The notes below the pieces were generated by a model. That model ran no database searches and was not told where the DNA came from. It was given only the letters and a program-made list of their open reading frames with translations. The position numbers were made by a program, and so were the translations under genes. Below are positions 1-6,984 of a DNA stretch of 22,317 nt, piece after piece. Position 1 is the stretch's first letter, and each line of letters starts with the position of its first letter. Source of the DNA: Pseudomonadota bacterium (GTDB lineage: Bacteria > Pseudomonadota > Gammaproteobacteria > Steroidobacterales > Steroidobacteraceae); the NCBI GenBank assembly GCA_947454665.1, contig CANGMU010000011.1:1-22317 (forward strand). Reading direction: 5' to 3'.

Positions 1-780
1 AGCGACGGACAGTGCACGCAGGTGCCCGCCAACGGCCGCAGCGCGCGCATCCCGGCGGGCCTCTGCGTCGACACCTTCCCCGTGCACGAGTCGCAGGGAT
101 TCGTGTGGCTGTGGTGGGGTGACGCCTCGAAAGCCACGCCGACACCGCCCTGCTTCGAGGCGCTGCAGGACGGCGAGTGGCATCAATCGACGACCGTCGT
201 CGACTGGCCGGTGCATTACACGCGCGCGATCGAGAACCAACTCGACTGTGCGCACCTGCCCTTCGTCCACCACAACACCATCGGTCGCGGCGGACGGACT
301 TTCGTCGATGGCCCGTATGTGGAAGCGGATGAATCCCGCATTCGCGTCTGGGTCACGACGTCGCGCGACGAAGGCCGTCCCTCACGCAGCCAGGCAGAAC
401 TGGCCGACGCGGCCGCAGGCAAGGAACCCAGCCTCGACTTCCTGTTCCCGGGACTCTGGCTGCTCAACATCGGGCCGCGCTTCAAGAACCTGCTGGCCTT
501 CGTGCCCGTGAACGAACACTGCACGCGCTATTACCTGCGCACCGTGCATCGCATCGGCCCCCGCTGGCTCTCGCGGCCCTTCGGCTGGCTCATGGGCCTG
601 AGCAACCGCTATATCCTCGGCCAGGATCGCCGCGTGGTCCTGACCCAGACACCACGTTCCAGCCTCGATGCGACCGACGACCGACTGATCGGCGCCGATC
701 GCGCGATCGCCCAGTACCGCCGTTTCCTGAGACAGCGGCTGGCCCTGCCTGACCACGACACGAACCTGGAGCATCCATGA
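1..780 (+). CDS. Rieske [2Fe-2S] ring-hydroxylating / O-demethylating oxygenase, alpha subunit (5' partial)
   Basis: The reading frame is open from base 1, so the N-terminus lies outside the window. The first residues (SDGQCTQVPANG) match the end of a Rieske domain just after its second Cys/His pair. The mononuclear iron site is plain: ENQLDCAHLPFVHH at about 223-264 fits N-x2-D-x2-H-x4-H, where the two His bind Fe(II) and the Asp bridges to the neighbouring Rieske cluster. The layout resembles single-component-type oxygenases such as vanillate demethylase or pheophorbide a oxygenase relatives, which are cytoplasmic and use a separate reductase. No reductase is visible here. The stop overlaps the next gene's start (ATGA, 777-780), so the sulfatase is probably translated from the same mRNA. 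The family is clear but the substrate is not predictable. Confidence 0.92.
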   Translation, partial: SDGQCTQVPANGRSARIPAGLCVDTFPVHESQGFVWLWWGDASKATPTPPCFEALQDGEWHQSTTVVDWPVHYTRAIENQLDCAHLPFVHHNTIGRGGRTFVDGPYVEADESRIRVWVTTSRDEGRPSRSQAELADAAAGKEPSLDFLFPGLWLLNIGPRFKNLLAFVPVNEHCTRYYLRTVHRIGPRWLSRPFGWLMGLSNRYILGQDRRVVLTQTPRSSLDATDDRLIGADRAIAQYRRFLRQRLALPDHDTNLEHP

Positions 781-2183
781 AGCACGAGTCGAATCCCGCC
801 ACCACGATCTCCCGCCGCGACGTCCTCGCCTCGGCCGTGGCCACAGGCGTGGTCGCCAGCCTGCCGCAACTCGGGGAGGGTGCAGAGTCAGCAGACCGCC
901 CGAACATCGTCTGGATCATGGCGGACGACTTGGGCTTCGCAGACACGGGCATCACCGGGCTACGGGAGGGCAAGACGCCGAATATCGACCGCATCGCCCA
1001 CGAGGGCCTCTTTCTCCGGCAGTCCTATGCCAACTCGGCCGTCTGCACTGCCACGCGCGTCGGCCTCATCACGGGCCGGTATCAGCACCGCCTGGAAGTC
1101 GGCTTGCAGGAACCCCTGACCGCGGACGCTGAAATTGGCCTGCCGCCCTCCCATCCGACATTGCCTTCGCTGCTGCGCAAGCAGGGCTACCGCACCGCAC
1201 TGGTCGGCAAGTGGCACATGGGCGAAGGGCAGCACTTTGGCCCGCTGAAGTCCGGCTATGACCGTTTCTACGGGATCCTCAAGGGCGGTTCCGATTACTT
1301 CCGCCACAGCCCGGACAACCAGGTCGATGCCTACCGCAGCCCGCTGATGGACGGCGAGCAGGCGTCGAAGGACATCGGCTATCTCACGGAACTGCTGGGC
1401 CATCGCGCTGAGCAGGAAATCGCTGCCGCGAAGAAGGACCGCACGCCCCTCTTCCTGAGCCTGCACTTCAACGCCCCGCATTGGCCCTGGGAGGGTCCGG
1501 AAGACCAGGCCGTCGCCAATGCACTGACCGGTCTGCAGCACTGGGACGGGGGCAATATCGCGACGTACCGCAAGATGATCTTCGCCATGGACAAGGCCAT
1601 CGGCGGTGTCCTGAAGGCCATCGAAGCCAGCGGCAATGCGCGCAACACGATCGTGATCTTCACCAGCGACAACGGCGGTGAGCGCTTCTCCGACGTGTGG
1701 CCCTTCACCGGGCAGAAAACCGAACTGCTCGAGGGCGGCATCCGCGTGCCCTTCTTCATCCGCTGGCCGGCGCGCATCAAGGCCGGCAGCCGCAGCGAGC
1801 AGGTCAACATCTCGATGGACTGGGTGCCGACGCTGCTGGCCGCCGCGGGCGGCGCGCCGGACCCTGCATTCCCGAGCGACGGCGAGAACCTGCTCGACGT
1901 GGTGACGGGAAAGGCAGCGCCTCATCCGCGCAAGCTGTTCTGGCGTTACAAGGCCGCGGAACAGGCGGCGTTCCGCGACGGGGACTGGAAATACCTCAAG
2001 CTCGGCAAGAAGGAATGGCTCTTCAACCTCGCAGAGGATGAACACGAGCGGGCAAACCATGCGCAGGCCGAACCGGCGCGCTTCGCCGCGATGAAGCAGG
2101 CCTGGGCAGGCTGGAGCGCGACGATGCTGCCCTACCCGGCATCCAGCACCAGCGGCAACATCCCGACACCCGATCGTTACTGA
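777..2183 (+). CDS. Tat-exported sulfatase, type I formylglycine-dependent family
   Basis: 468 residues. The N-terminus has a twin-arginine signal (ISRRDVLASA, residues 11-20, then a hydrophobic stretch). The alkaline-phosphatase-fold sulfatase signatures follow in order: metal-binding D50-D51 in IMADDLG, the catalytic motif C90-T-A-T-R94 followed by LITGR, K145 and H147 in GKWHMG, H235 in NAPHW, D298-N299 in TSDNGG, and K314. In this family Cys90 is oxidised to formylglycine before export, which suits Tat transport of a folded protein. The usual Pro in C-x-P-x-R is Ala here, a variant accepted in descriptions of the S1 family. No formylglycine-generating enzyme is in the window. The role is hydrolysis of a sulfate ester in the periplasm. 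The gene overlaps the Rieske oxygenase by 4 bases and converges on the NTF2-like gene, with 4 bases between stops. Confidence 0.95.
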   Translation: MKHESNPATTISRRDVLASAVATGVVASLPQLGEGAESADRPNIVWIMADDLGFADTGITGLREGKTPNIDRIAHEGLFLRQSYANSAVCTATRVGLITGRYQHRLEVGLQEPLTADAEIGLPPSHPTLPSLLRKQGYRTALVGKWHMGEGQHFGPLKSGYDRFYGILKGGSDYFRHSPDNQVDAYRSPLMDGEQASKDIGYLTELLGHRAEQEIAAAKKDRTPLFLSLHFNAPHWPWEGPEDQAVANALTGLQHWDGGNIATYRKMIFAMDKAIGGVLKAIEASGNARNTIVIFTSDNGGERFSDVWPFTGQKTELLEGGIRVPFFIRWPARIKAGSRSEQVNISMDWVPTLLAAAGGAPDPAFPSDGENLLDVVTGKAAPHPRKLFWRYKAAEQAAFRDGDWKYLKLGKKEWLFNLAEDEHERANHAQAEPARFAAMKQAWAGWSATMLPYPASSTSGNIPTPDRY

Positions 2184-2187
2184 CGGA

Positions 2188-2700
2188 TCATTCCATCCGC
2201 CAGTCGTTGATCGTCGCAAGTCGCGCGGACTTGATCCGCGTGAACTTGCCGTCGCGCACCCAGTACATCCCCAGGCTTACGATCCGCATCACCATGCCGA
2301 CCTTCAACGGTCGGCCGAAGTAACCGTTCTCCCAGTCCTTCACGACGCGGAACTCGGTCGGGATCTCCGCCGCCACGCCGGTGGCGTCGGACACGAAGTG
2401 CGTGAGCGTGACCGTTTCCTTGATGTGCGCCTTCACGTCAGCATAGAAATCGCGGATCGCCTGGGCACCCCTGATCTTCGCGTTCGCCAGCTCGAACTCC
2501 ACGTCATCGTGGTAGTACCTGATGAAGCGCGGATCGTTGGCGTTGAAGAGCTCGACATACTCGAGGTACTGCTCGCGCGTGAGCCCACCGCAGGCATTGC
2601 CGCCCTGTACGGACGGCGCCGCTGCCAGGGCAGCCGGCGTGGCCAGTGTCGTCGCAACGCCCGACAGGAAGAGACGTCGCGTCGTTTCGGTATCGATCAT
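2188..2700 (-). CDS. Exported NTF2/SnoaL-like protein
   Basis: 170 residues from the ATG at 2700, which has a good ribosome binding site (GAGGAG, about 6 bases upstream). An upstream in-frame start at 2754 would put 18 unlikely residues before the signal peptide and overlap the neighbouring gene. The N-terminus reads TTRRLFLSG followed by an Ala-rich hydrophobic stretch, a Tat-type signal. The mature part has the NTF2-like pattern: an opening helix (EQYLEYVELFNANDP), then YYHDDVEFE, a second helix with AIRDFYADV, and a beta-sheet half ending in DGKFTRIKSARLA. Proteins of this fold are small enzymes (isomerases, cyclases, dehydratases) or binding proteins, and catalytic residues vary, so no reaction is assigned. 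It lies 29 bases downstream of the secreted protein gene 2730-3653 and is probably cotranscribed with it. Confidence 0.85.
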   Translation of the reverse strand: MIDTETTRRLFLSGVATTLATPAALAAAPSVQGGNACGGLTREQYLEYVELFNANDPRFIRYYHDDVEFELANAKIRGAQAIRDFYADVKAHIKETVTLTHFVSDATGVAAEIPTEFRVVKDWENGYFGRPLKVGMVMRIVSLGMYWVRDGKFTRIKSARLATINDWRME

Positions 2701-2729
2701 GGTGCGCTCCTCGCAGGCTTCGGATCGGT

Positions 2730-3653
2730 TTAGCGCTTCACGCCAGCCGGCCACGGCGGCGGCATGTAATACGGCGCACCCATGAACACAGCCTGCACGG
2801 CTGTGATGCGGCGGTCCTCGATCTTGAACATTTCGAGGAAGGCCCAGCTGTGCGGTTCGCGGTACACGGACTTCTGCTTCGTGCCGTCGGTCAGCGTGTA
2901 CTCGTCAAGCACACCCTTGTGGTCGATGAAGCCGCGGGCCATCACCACCTGGCGCTCTTCGTCTACAAGGAAAAAATCCCGGTCGCGAACGCGCTCGTTG
3001 AAAAAGTAATAGCCGCTCTTGAAGCCCTTCTCGATCTCCGGGAAGTTCTTGCCGTTCTCGATGCGACTCGCCGTCGGCGAGAAAGCGGTGCCGCGGATAC
3101 TGCCGTCGTTCTGCTGCAGCGTGGAAAAATAGCCATCCGCATAAGGCACCAACTGCGCACGCGACAGGCGCTTGGCAGGATCCACGGCCTTCATGAAGTT
3201 GAAGTCCGGCTTGTATTCAGCGTGCGGTCCAATCGGCGTCGGCGGCGAGGAGAGGTTGCGCTTCGTGGACACCATGTGCTCGATCTCGGTGATCTCGCCC
3301 TTCACGATCTTCAACCGGACGGCCAGATAACCCTCCGTGTCGTGGCTCTGCACAAATGCCGTATAGATGCCTACGTTGCCGGTCTTCGTATCCGACAGCG
3401 TCAGCGTGGGGCCGACTTCCTTCGTCACCGTGTCCCAGGTGCCGTCCGGGAAGTTCAGCACCACGCCGTTTTCCGAATAGCGGACGTTGCGCGCCAGCGG
3501 CAGACCCTTGGGGTCGTGGTTCACATAGGCCGAACGGTACCGATCGGCAATGCCTTCCATGCAGGCCTTGTCGCAGGCCCCTGCCGCGGCAAACGCCGCC
3601 GGCATGGCCCCGAGCAGCAAAAAGCCGTTGATCACGAAGTTTGTCCGGCGCAT
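2730..3653 (-). CDS. Secreted protein of unknown function (DUF8021-like)
   Basis: 307 residues from the ATG at 3653. A purine-rich AGGGGG lies 6 bases upstream of that ATG but directly abuts the alternative ATG at 3659, so the inner start is preferred. The N-terminus (RRTNFVINGFLLLGAMPAAFA) is a signal peptide ending near AFA-AAG; it could be Sec or Tat. Cys residues right after the signal (GACDKACMEG) could form a disulfide. The next segment (ADRYRSAYVNHDPKGLPLARNVRYSENG) resembles the start of the DUF8021 family of secreted proteins. The second half contains two similar modules with RGFIDHKGVL and FLEMFKIEDRRI, typical of NTF2-like sheets, so the protein may be a double NTF2-like fold (inference). 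No catalytic residues can be named. It is the first gene of a two-gene minus-strand unit with the NTF2-like protein and diverges from the gene at 3765. Confidence 0.8.
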   Translation of the reverse strand: MRRTNFVINGFLLLGAMPAAFAAAGACDKACMEGIADRYRSAYVNHDPKGLPLARNVRYSENGVVLNFPDGTWDTVTKEVGPTLTLSDTKTGNVGIYTAFVQSHDTEGYLAVRLKIVKGEITEIEHMVSTKRNLSSPPTPIGPHAEYKPDFNFMKAVDPAKRLSRAQLVPYADGYFSTLQQNDGSIRGTAFSPTASRIENGKNFPEIEKGFKSGYYFFNERVRDRDFFLVDEERQVVMARGFIDHKGVLDEYTLTDGTKQKSVYREPHSWAFLEMFKIEDRRITAVQAVFMGAPYYMPPPWPAGVKR

Positions 3654-3666
3654 GTGCATCCCCCTG

Positions 3667-3682
3667 CTAGTTGTACTAATAG
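3667..3682. promoter_or_regulatory. Imperfect palindrome in the divergent intergenic region (candidate operator)
   Basis: CTAGTTGTACTAATAG contains TAGT-TGT-ACTA, a short inverted repeat flanked by CTAG and AATAG. It sits 14-29 bases upstream of the start at 3653 in the 111-base gap between divergent genes, where a repressor or a promoter -10 element could lie. The minus-strand reading gives TACAAC, similar to the proposed -10 boxes of two other genes in this window. There is no direct evidence of function. Confidence 0.3.
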
Positions 3683-3764
3683 CTTTCCCGGCCCGTATTT
3701 ACAGCAGCCGCACCCGCGGTCCAGACTCCCGCCACGGGGCTCATCCAGTCCGACAACTATAAAC

Positions 3765-4589
3765 ATGAAAACACCGACACTCCTTGGTTCACTTGCGATG
3801 GCTGCACTGGCCGTCGCGTCCACGGCCGCCCAGGCACAGTCCAACCCGCGCTCGATTCAGCGCCTGCACAACAGCGACGACCCGCTGCTCGCGCTGACGG
3901 GCCCGATCGCACGCGTATCCGGCGATGCGGCGGCCGGCTCGCCGCCGCCCAGCAAGGATCCGCGCGATTTCGAGGGCGTCTGGTGGATCAGCCGCTACGA
4001 ATACCTGCTGGGCCCCGAGCCGGGTGTCCCGCCGCCGCTCAAGGACGAGTACATGCGCATCCTCGAGCGCCGCGTTCGCGCCAAGAACCGCGGCACGCCC
4101 GAGGCCGATGCCTCGACGGATTGCCGCCCGCACGGCATGCCGCGCCTGATGGAAAGCCCCTACCCGATCCGCATCGTCCAGACGCCGGGCCAGGTGACGC
4201 TGCTGCATGAAGTGGCGCACAACATCCGTCGCCTCTACATCGACCAGAAGCACCCGACGAACCTCAAGCCCAGCTACCTGGGCCATTCGGTGGCCCACTG
4301 GGAAGGCGACACGCTGGTCGTGGATACCAAGGGACTCAACGACAAGACCTTCATCGACGACGAGGGCTCATCACATTCGGCGCAGATCCATGTCGTCGAG
4401 CGCATCCGCAAGATCAACAACGGCAAGGAGCTGGAAGACCAGCTCACCATCACCGATCCGGTCACGCTGACTGCGCCCTACAGCTTCAAGCGCATTTACA
4501 AGTGGCGTTCGGACGTGAAGCCGGCCGAATACATCTGTGAAGAAAACAACCGCAACGCGCCGGAAAACGGCGTCACGGTGGCCAAGTGA
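3765..4589 (+). CDS. Secreted protein of unknown function, paralogue A
   Basis: 274 residues starting at the ATG at 3765, chosen because it begins a typical Sec signal peptide (MKTPTLLGSLAMAALAVAST, cleavage near AQA-QS). An open frame extends far upstream but has no such start. No Shine-Dalgarno sequence is visible before the ATG; the leader reads ACAACTATAAAC. The mature protein has DFEGVWW near residue 70, GMPRLM near 125, VAHWEGDTLVVDTKGLND at 176-193, VVERIRKI near 211 and a C-terminal EYICEEN. This pattern (GMPR, W-[ED]-G-[DN]-x-LVV-[DE]-T, ER, DP) belongs to a secreted family common in Steroidobacter-like and acidobacterial genomes with no known function. Cys120 and Cys258 are also present in the next gene and could form a disulfide. 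It runs into paralogue B with an 11-base gap. Confidence 0.85.
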   Translation: MKTPTLLGSLAMAALAVASTAAQAQSNPRSIQRLHNSDDPLLALTGPIARVSGDAAAGSPPPSKDPRDFEGVWWISRYEYLLGPEPGVPPPLKDEYMRILERRVRAKNRGTPEADASTDCRPHGMPRLMESPYPIRIVQTPGQVTLLHEVAHNIRRLYIDQKHPTNLKPSYLGHSVAHWEGDTLVVDTKGLNDKTFIDDEGSSHSAQIHVVERIRKINNGKELEDQLTITDPVTLTAPYSFKRIYKWRSDVKPAEYICEENNRNAPENGVTVAK

Positions 4590-4600
4590 GAGCCCCTGCC

Positions 4601-5323
4601 ATGAAGTCGATCGTCTCCTGCGCCGTCGCGTTCGCGGTGGCTTCGTCCCTGTTCGCCGCCACGGCTTCGGCCCAGGCGAAGCTGGATCCTTCCAAACCGG
4701 ACTTCACAGGCAACTGGCATCGCGTCGGCTACACCTCTGCCGTGAAGCCGGACCAGGGTGCGCTGCCGCTGACCGCGGAGGCGGCCAAAGCCTATGCGGC
4801 CAACAAGGTCGCTGCCGCCAAGGGCGACCGCACGCACGACAACACGTCGATCTGCCTGCCGGAAGGCATGCCGCGCCTGGCACTCAAGGCGCAGCCTTTC
4901 GAGATACTGCAGCGCCCGACGGTGGTCGCGTTCAACTACCAGCTGAACCGTCTCGTGCGCGTGGCCTACTTCGATGCCAAGCCTTCGGCGGAGAACCCGG
5001 AGTACTACCTCGGCGAGTCCATCGCGAAGTGGGACGGCAACGAACTGGTCGTCGAGACCTCGGGCTTCAACGACCAGACGCTGATCGATGATTCGGGCGT
5101 GCCGCATGGCACCGAACTCAAGGTGACGGAGCGCCTGAGCCTCGACAAAAACGGCAAGCGCATCAAGAGCCGCATCACCGTCGAGGATCCGGAGACCTTC
5201 ACGGCGCCGTGGACGGTGACCGTGAACTACGAGCGCATGCCGGCCGGCTTCAAGATGCCTGAGGACGTCTGCGCCGAGCGCATCGGCAACACGGCGCCCC
5301 GCAGCCGCAACGCGAAGAAGTGA
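4601..5323 (+). CDS. Secreted protein of unknown function, paralogue B
   Basis: 240 residues from the ATG at 4601, which opens a clean Sec signal (MKSIVSCAVAFAVASSLFAA, cleavage near ASA-QA). A GTG at 4586 would overlap the previous stop and add five residues before the signal, so it is less likely. The sequence aligns with the upstream gene: DFTGNW near 35, C85, GMPRLA near 89, IAKWDGNELVVETSGFND at 141-158, LKVTERL near 173, VEDPETFTAPW at 194-204 and EDVCAERIGN near the end. This is therefore a tandem pair from an old duplication, with moderate identity and one shorter N-terminal segment. The two conserved Cys (85 and 224) match Cys120 and Cys258 of paralogue A. Function is unknown. A strong hairpin follows the stop. 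Confidence 0.85.
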   Translation: MKSIVSCAVAFAVASSLFAATASAQAKLDPSKPDFTGNWHRVGYTSAVKPDQGALPLTAEAAKAYAANKVAAAKGDRTHDNTSICLPEGMPRLALKAQPFEILQRPTVVAFNYQLNRLVRVAYFDAKPSAENPEYYLGESIAKWDGNELVVETSGFNDQTLIDDSGVPHGTELKVTERLSLDKNGKRIKSRITVEDPETFTAPWTVTVNYERMPAGFKMPEDVCAERIGNTAPRSRNAKK

Positions 5324-5333
5324 CCTGACAGGC

Positions 5334-5358
5334 CACCCGGCGGCGCTGACGCCGGGTG
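5334..5358 (+). terminator. GC-rich hairpin after paralogue B
   Basis: A perfect 9-base-pair stem (CACCCGGCG / CGCCGGGTG) with a 7-base loop begins 10 bases after the stop of the upstream gene. It lacks a T-run on its 3' side, so termination may be weak or Rho-assisted. It separates the secreted-protein pair from the next two-gene unit. Confidence 0.5.
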
Positions 5359-5404
5359 TGCCGACGGGCTGACCTTTCCCGGACAGCGCCGTATCCTTGC
5401 GGCC

Positions 5405-6100
5405 ATGAGCACACGACCGCTGAAGCTGATCTCCTCCATGGCCGCGCGCGAACTGCTGCGCGAGCTGTCCGACCAATACCAGACCGCGACGGGCGAAACC
5501 GTCGTCACGGAAGCCGCAGGCGGCGTTGATGTCGCCAAGCGCATCGCGGCGGGTGAAACGGCCGATGTCGTCGTCCTGTCGGACACCGCCATCGACAAGC
5601 TCATCACCGATGGCAAGGTGCTGTCCGGCAGCCGAACGGACCTCGTGAAGTCCGGCGTCGCCATCGCAGTGCACGAAAGTGCGCCTCTTCCCGATATAGG
5701 CAGCGAAGACGCAGTGAAACAAGCCGTGCTGGCCGCACGGACGCTGAGCTTCTCCACCGGTCCCAGTGGTGTCTATCTCGAAAAGCTCTTCGCCCGCTGG
5801 GGCATCCTGGACGTCGTGAAGCCGCGCATCGTCGTGCCGCCGCCGGGTATTCCGGTGGGCGCGCTGGTTGCGCGCGGCGAGGCCGAACTGGGCTTCCAGC
5901 AGCTGTCGGAGCTCATGAACCTCGCGGGCATCACAGTGCTCGGCCCGCTGCCGCCGGCCATCCAGACGCTCACGGTCTTCGCCGGCGGCATCGTCGCCGA
6001 GGGCAGCGACGCGACCCGTGCGCGCGCCCTGCTCGACTTCATGAACACGCCAGACACGGTGGCGACCAAGCAGCGGCAGGGCATGGAGCCGGCGGCATGA
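5405..6100 (+). CDS. ModA-like type 2 periplasmic-binding-fold protein without a signal peptide
   Basis: 231 residues. It has the fold signatures of molybdate-type binding proteins: an opening strand KLISSMAARELL, a TEAAGG loop near 38, GETADVVVLSDTAIDKLI at 51-68, KSGVAIAV, LSFSTGPSGVYLEKLF near 116-131, and a C-terminal lobe with GEAELGFQQLSEL. Such proteins normally sit in the periplasm, but this one begins directly at the first strand. The frame upstream is open back to the stop at 5321-5323 yet contains no ATG, GTG or TTG, so a longer, exported form from a normal start codon is not possible. It is therefore probably cytoplasmic. No ABC permease or ATPase is nearby. Its stop overlaps the next start (ATGA, 6097-6100), coupling it to an esterase. 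The ligand is unknown; molybdate should not be assumed. Confidence 0.85.
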   Translation: MSTRPLKLISSMAARELLRELSDQYQTATGETVVTEAAGGVDVAKRIAAGETADVVVLSDTAIDKLITDGKVLSGSRTDLVKSGVAIAVHESAPLPDIGSEDAVKQAVLAARTLSFSTGPSGVYLEKLFARWGILDVVKPRIVVPPPGIPVGALVARGEAELGFQQLSELMNLAGITVLGPLPPAIQTLTVFAGGIVAEGSDATRARALLDFMNTPDTVATKQRQGMEPAA

Positions 6101-6966
6101 TCCGCCGGGCTTGCGCGCTGCTCCTGCTGCTGTCGCCGCTGGCCGCGGCCGCTGCTGTCGACACCGTTTCGCAGCGGGACATCCCCTATGCCACGGTGGC
6201 CGGGCAGGCACTCGGCCTCGATCTGCACCTGCCCGCAGGCATCAAGCAGCCGCCTTTGGTCATCTACGTGCATGGCGGCGCCTGGAATGCCGGCAACAAG
6301 ACCGCTTACCCCGCCTTCCTCGTCGAGAACGGCTTTGCCGTGGCGAGCCTCGACTTCCGCTCGACGGACCTCGCGCCGTTCCCGGCGAACGTCCACGACA
6401 TCAAGGCGGCCATCCGTTTCCTGCGCGCGAAGGCCGGCGATTACGGTTACAACGCAGAGCGCATCGCAATCGCGGGCGCCTCATCGGGCGGGCACCTCGC
6501 GGCACTCGTCGGTGTCACGGGCGGCGTGGCTGCGCTCGAAGGCGATGAAGGCGACCACCTGCGCGCGTCCTCGGCCGTGCAGGCCATCGTCAGTTGGTTC
6601 GGTGCGAGCAACCTCACGACCATCCTCGCGCAGTCCACGCCCTTCGGCGTGGAGGTCCGGGAACCCGCTCTCAAACGCCTGCTCGGCGACCTGCCGGACA
6701 AGCGACCCGACGTGGCAAGGCTCGCAAGTCCGGTCTTCCAGGTCGATGCCAAGGATCCACCGCTGTTGCTGCTGCATGGCGACCAGGACCGCCAGATGCC
6801 CATCAACCAGCTGCATGAACTCGATGGCGCGTATGCGAAGGCTGGCCTGAAGGCCGAGACGTTGATCCTGCACGGGGTCGGTCATGATGGCGGCCCCTTC
6901 TTCCAGGGCGAGCCTGCTGCACGCGTGGTGGCTTTCCTGAAGCGCACGATCGGCGCGAAACGCTGA
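6097..6966 (+). CDS. Secreted alpha/beta hydrolase (BD-FAE / esterase-lipase type)
   Basis: 289 residues with a Sec signal peptide (MIRRACALLLLLSPLAAAAA). Fold and active site are easily read: oxyanion-hole motif H59-G-G-A-W, nucleophile Ser129 in GASSGGHLA, Asp231 in HGDQDRQMP and His263 in GVGHDG. This is the layout of carboxylesterases related to acetyl-xylan or feruloyl esterases and kynurenine formamidase (BD-FAE type). It probably hydrolyses a small ester in the periplasm; the acyl and alcohol parts cannot be predicted. It is translationally coupled to the ModA-like protein through a 4-base overlap and converges on the MFS gene, with an 18-base gap. Confidence 0.9.
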   Translation: MIRRACALLLLLSPLAAAAAVDTVSQRDIPYATVAGQALGLDLHLPAGIKQPPLVIYVHGGAWNAGNKTAYPAFLVENGFAVASLDFRSTDLAPFPANVHDIKAAIRFLRAKAGDYGYNAERIAIAGASSGGHLAALVGVTGGVAALEGDEGDHLRASSAVQAIVSWFGASNLTTILAQSTPFGVEVREPALKRLLGDLPDKRPDVARLASPVFQVDAKDPPLLLLHGDQDRQMPINQLHELDGAYAKAGLKAETLILHGVGHDGGPFFQGEPAARVVAFLKRTIGAKR

Positions 6967-6984
6967 CGCAGTCCGCCGCCGCGG

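Noticed and set aside
2184..2199. Small hairpin CGGAT / ATCCG between convergent stops
   Set aside because: The stem is only 5 base pairs and it has no T-run, so it is too weak to call a terminator.
960..2219. Long minus-strand open frame (419 codons) across the sulfatase gene
   Set aside because: It lies opposite a sulfatase with all catalytic motifs. The product is Arg/Ala/Gly-rich without any recognisable domain, as expected for the antisense of a GC-rich gene.
2646..3764. N-terminal extension of the secreted protein starting at 3765
   Set aside because: The open frame upstream is antisense to two minus-strand genes, and the ATG at 3765 begins a perfect signal peptide.
5405..6100. A molybdate ABC transport system
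   Set aside because: Only the binding-protein fold is present, without signal peptide, permease or ATPase; the neighbour is an esterase.
4496..6211. 571-codon minus-strand open frame
   Set aside because: It runs across three clear plus-strand genes and their intergenic hairpin; the composition is low-complexity Arg/His-rich and no family motif is visible.
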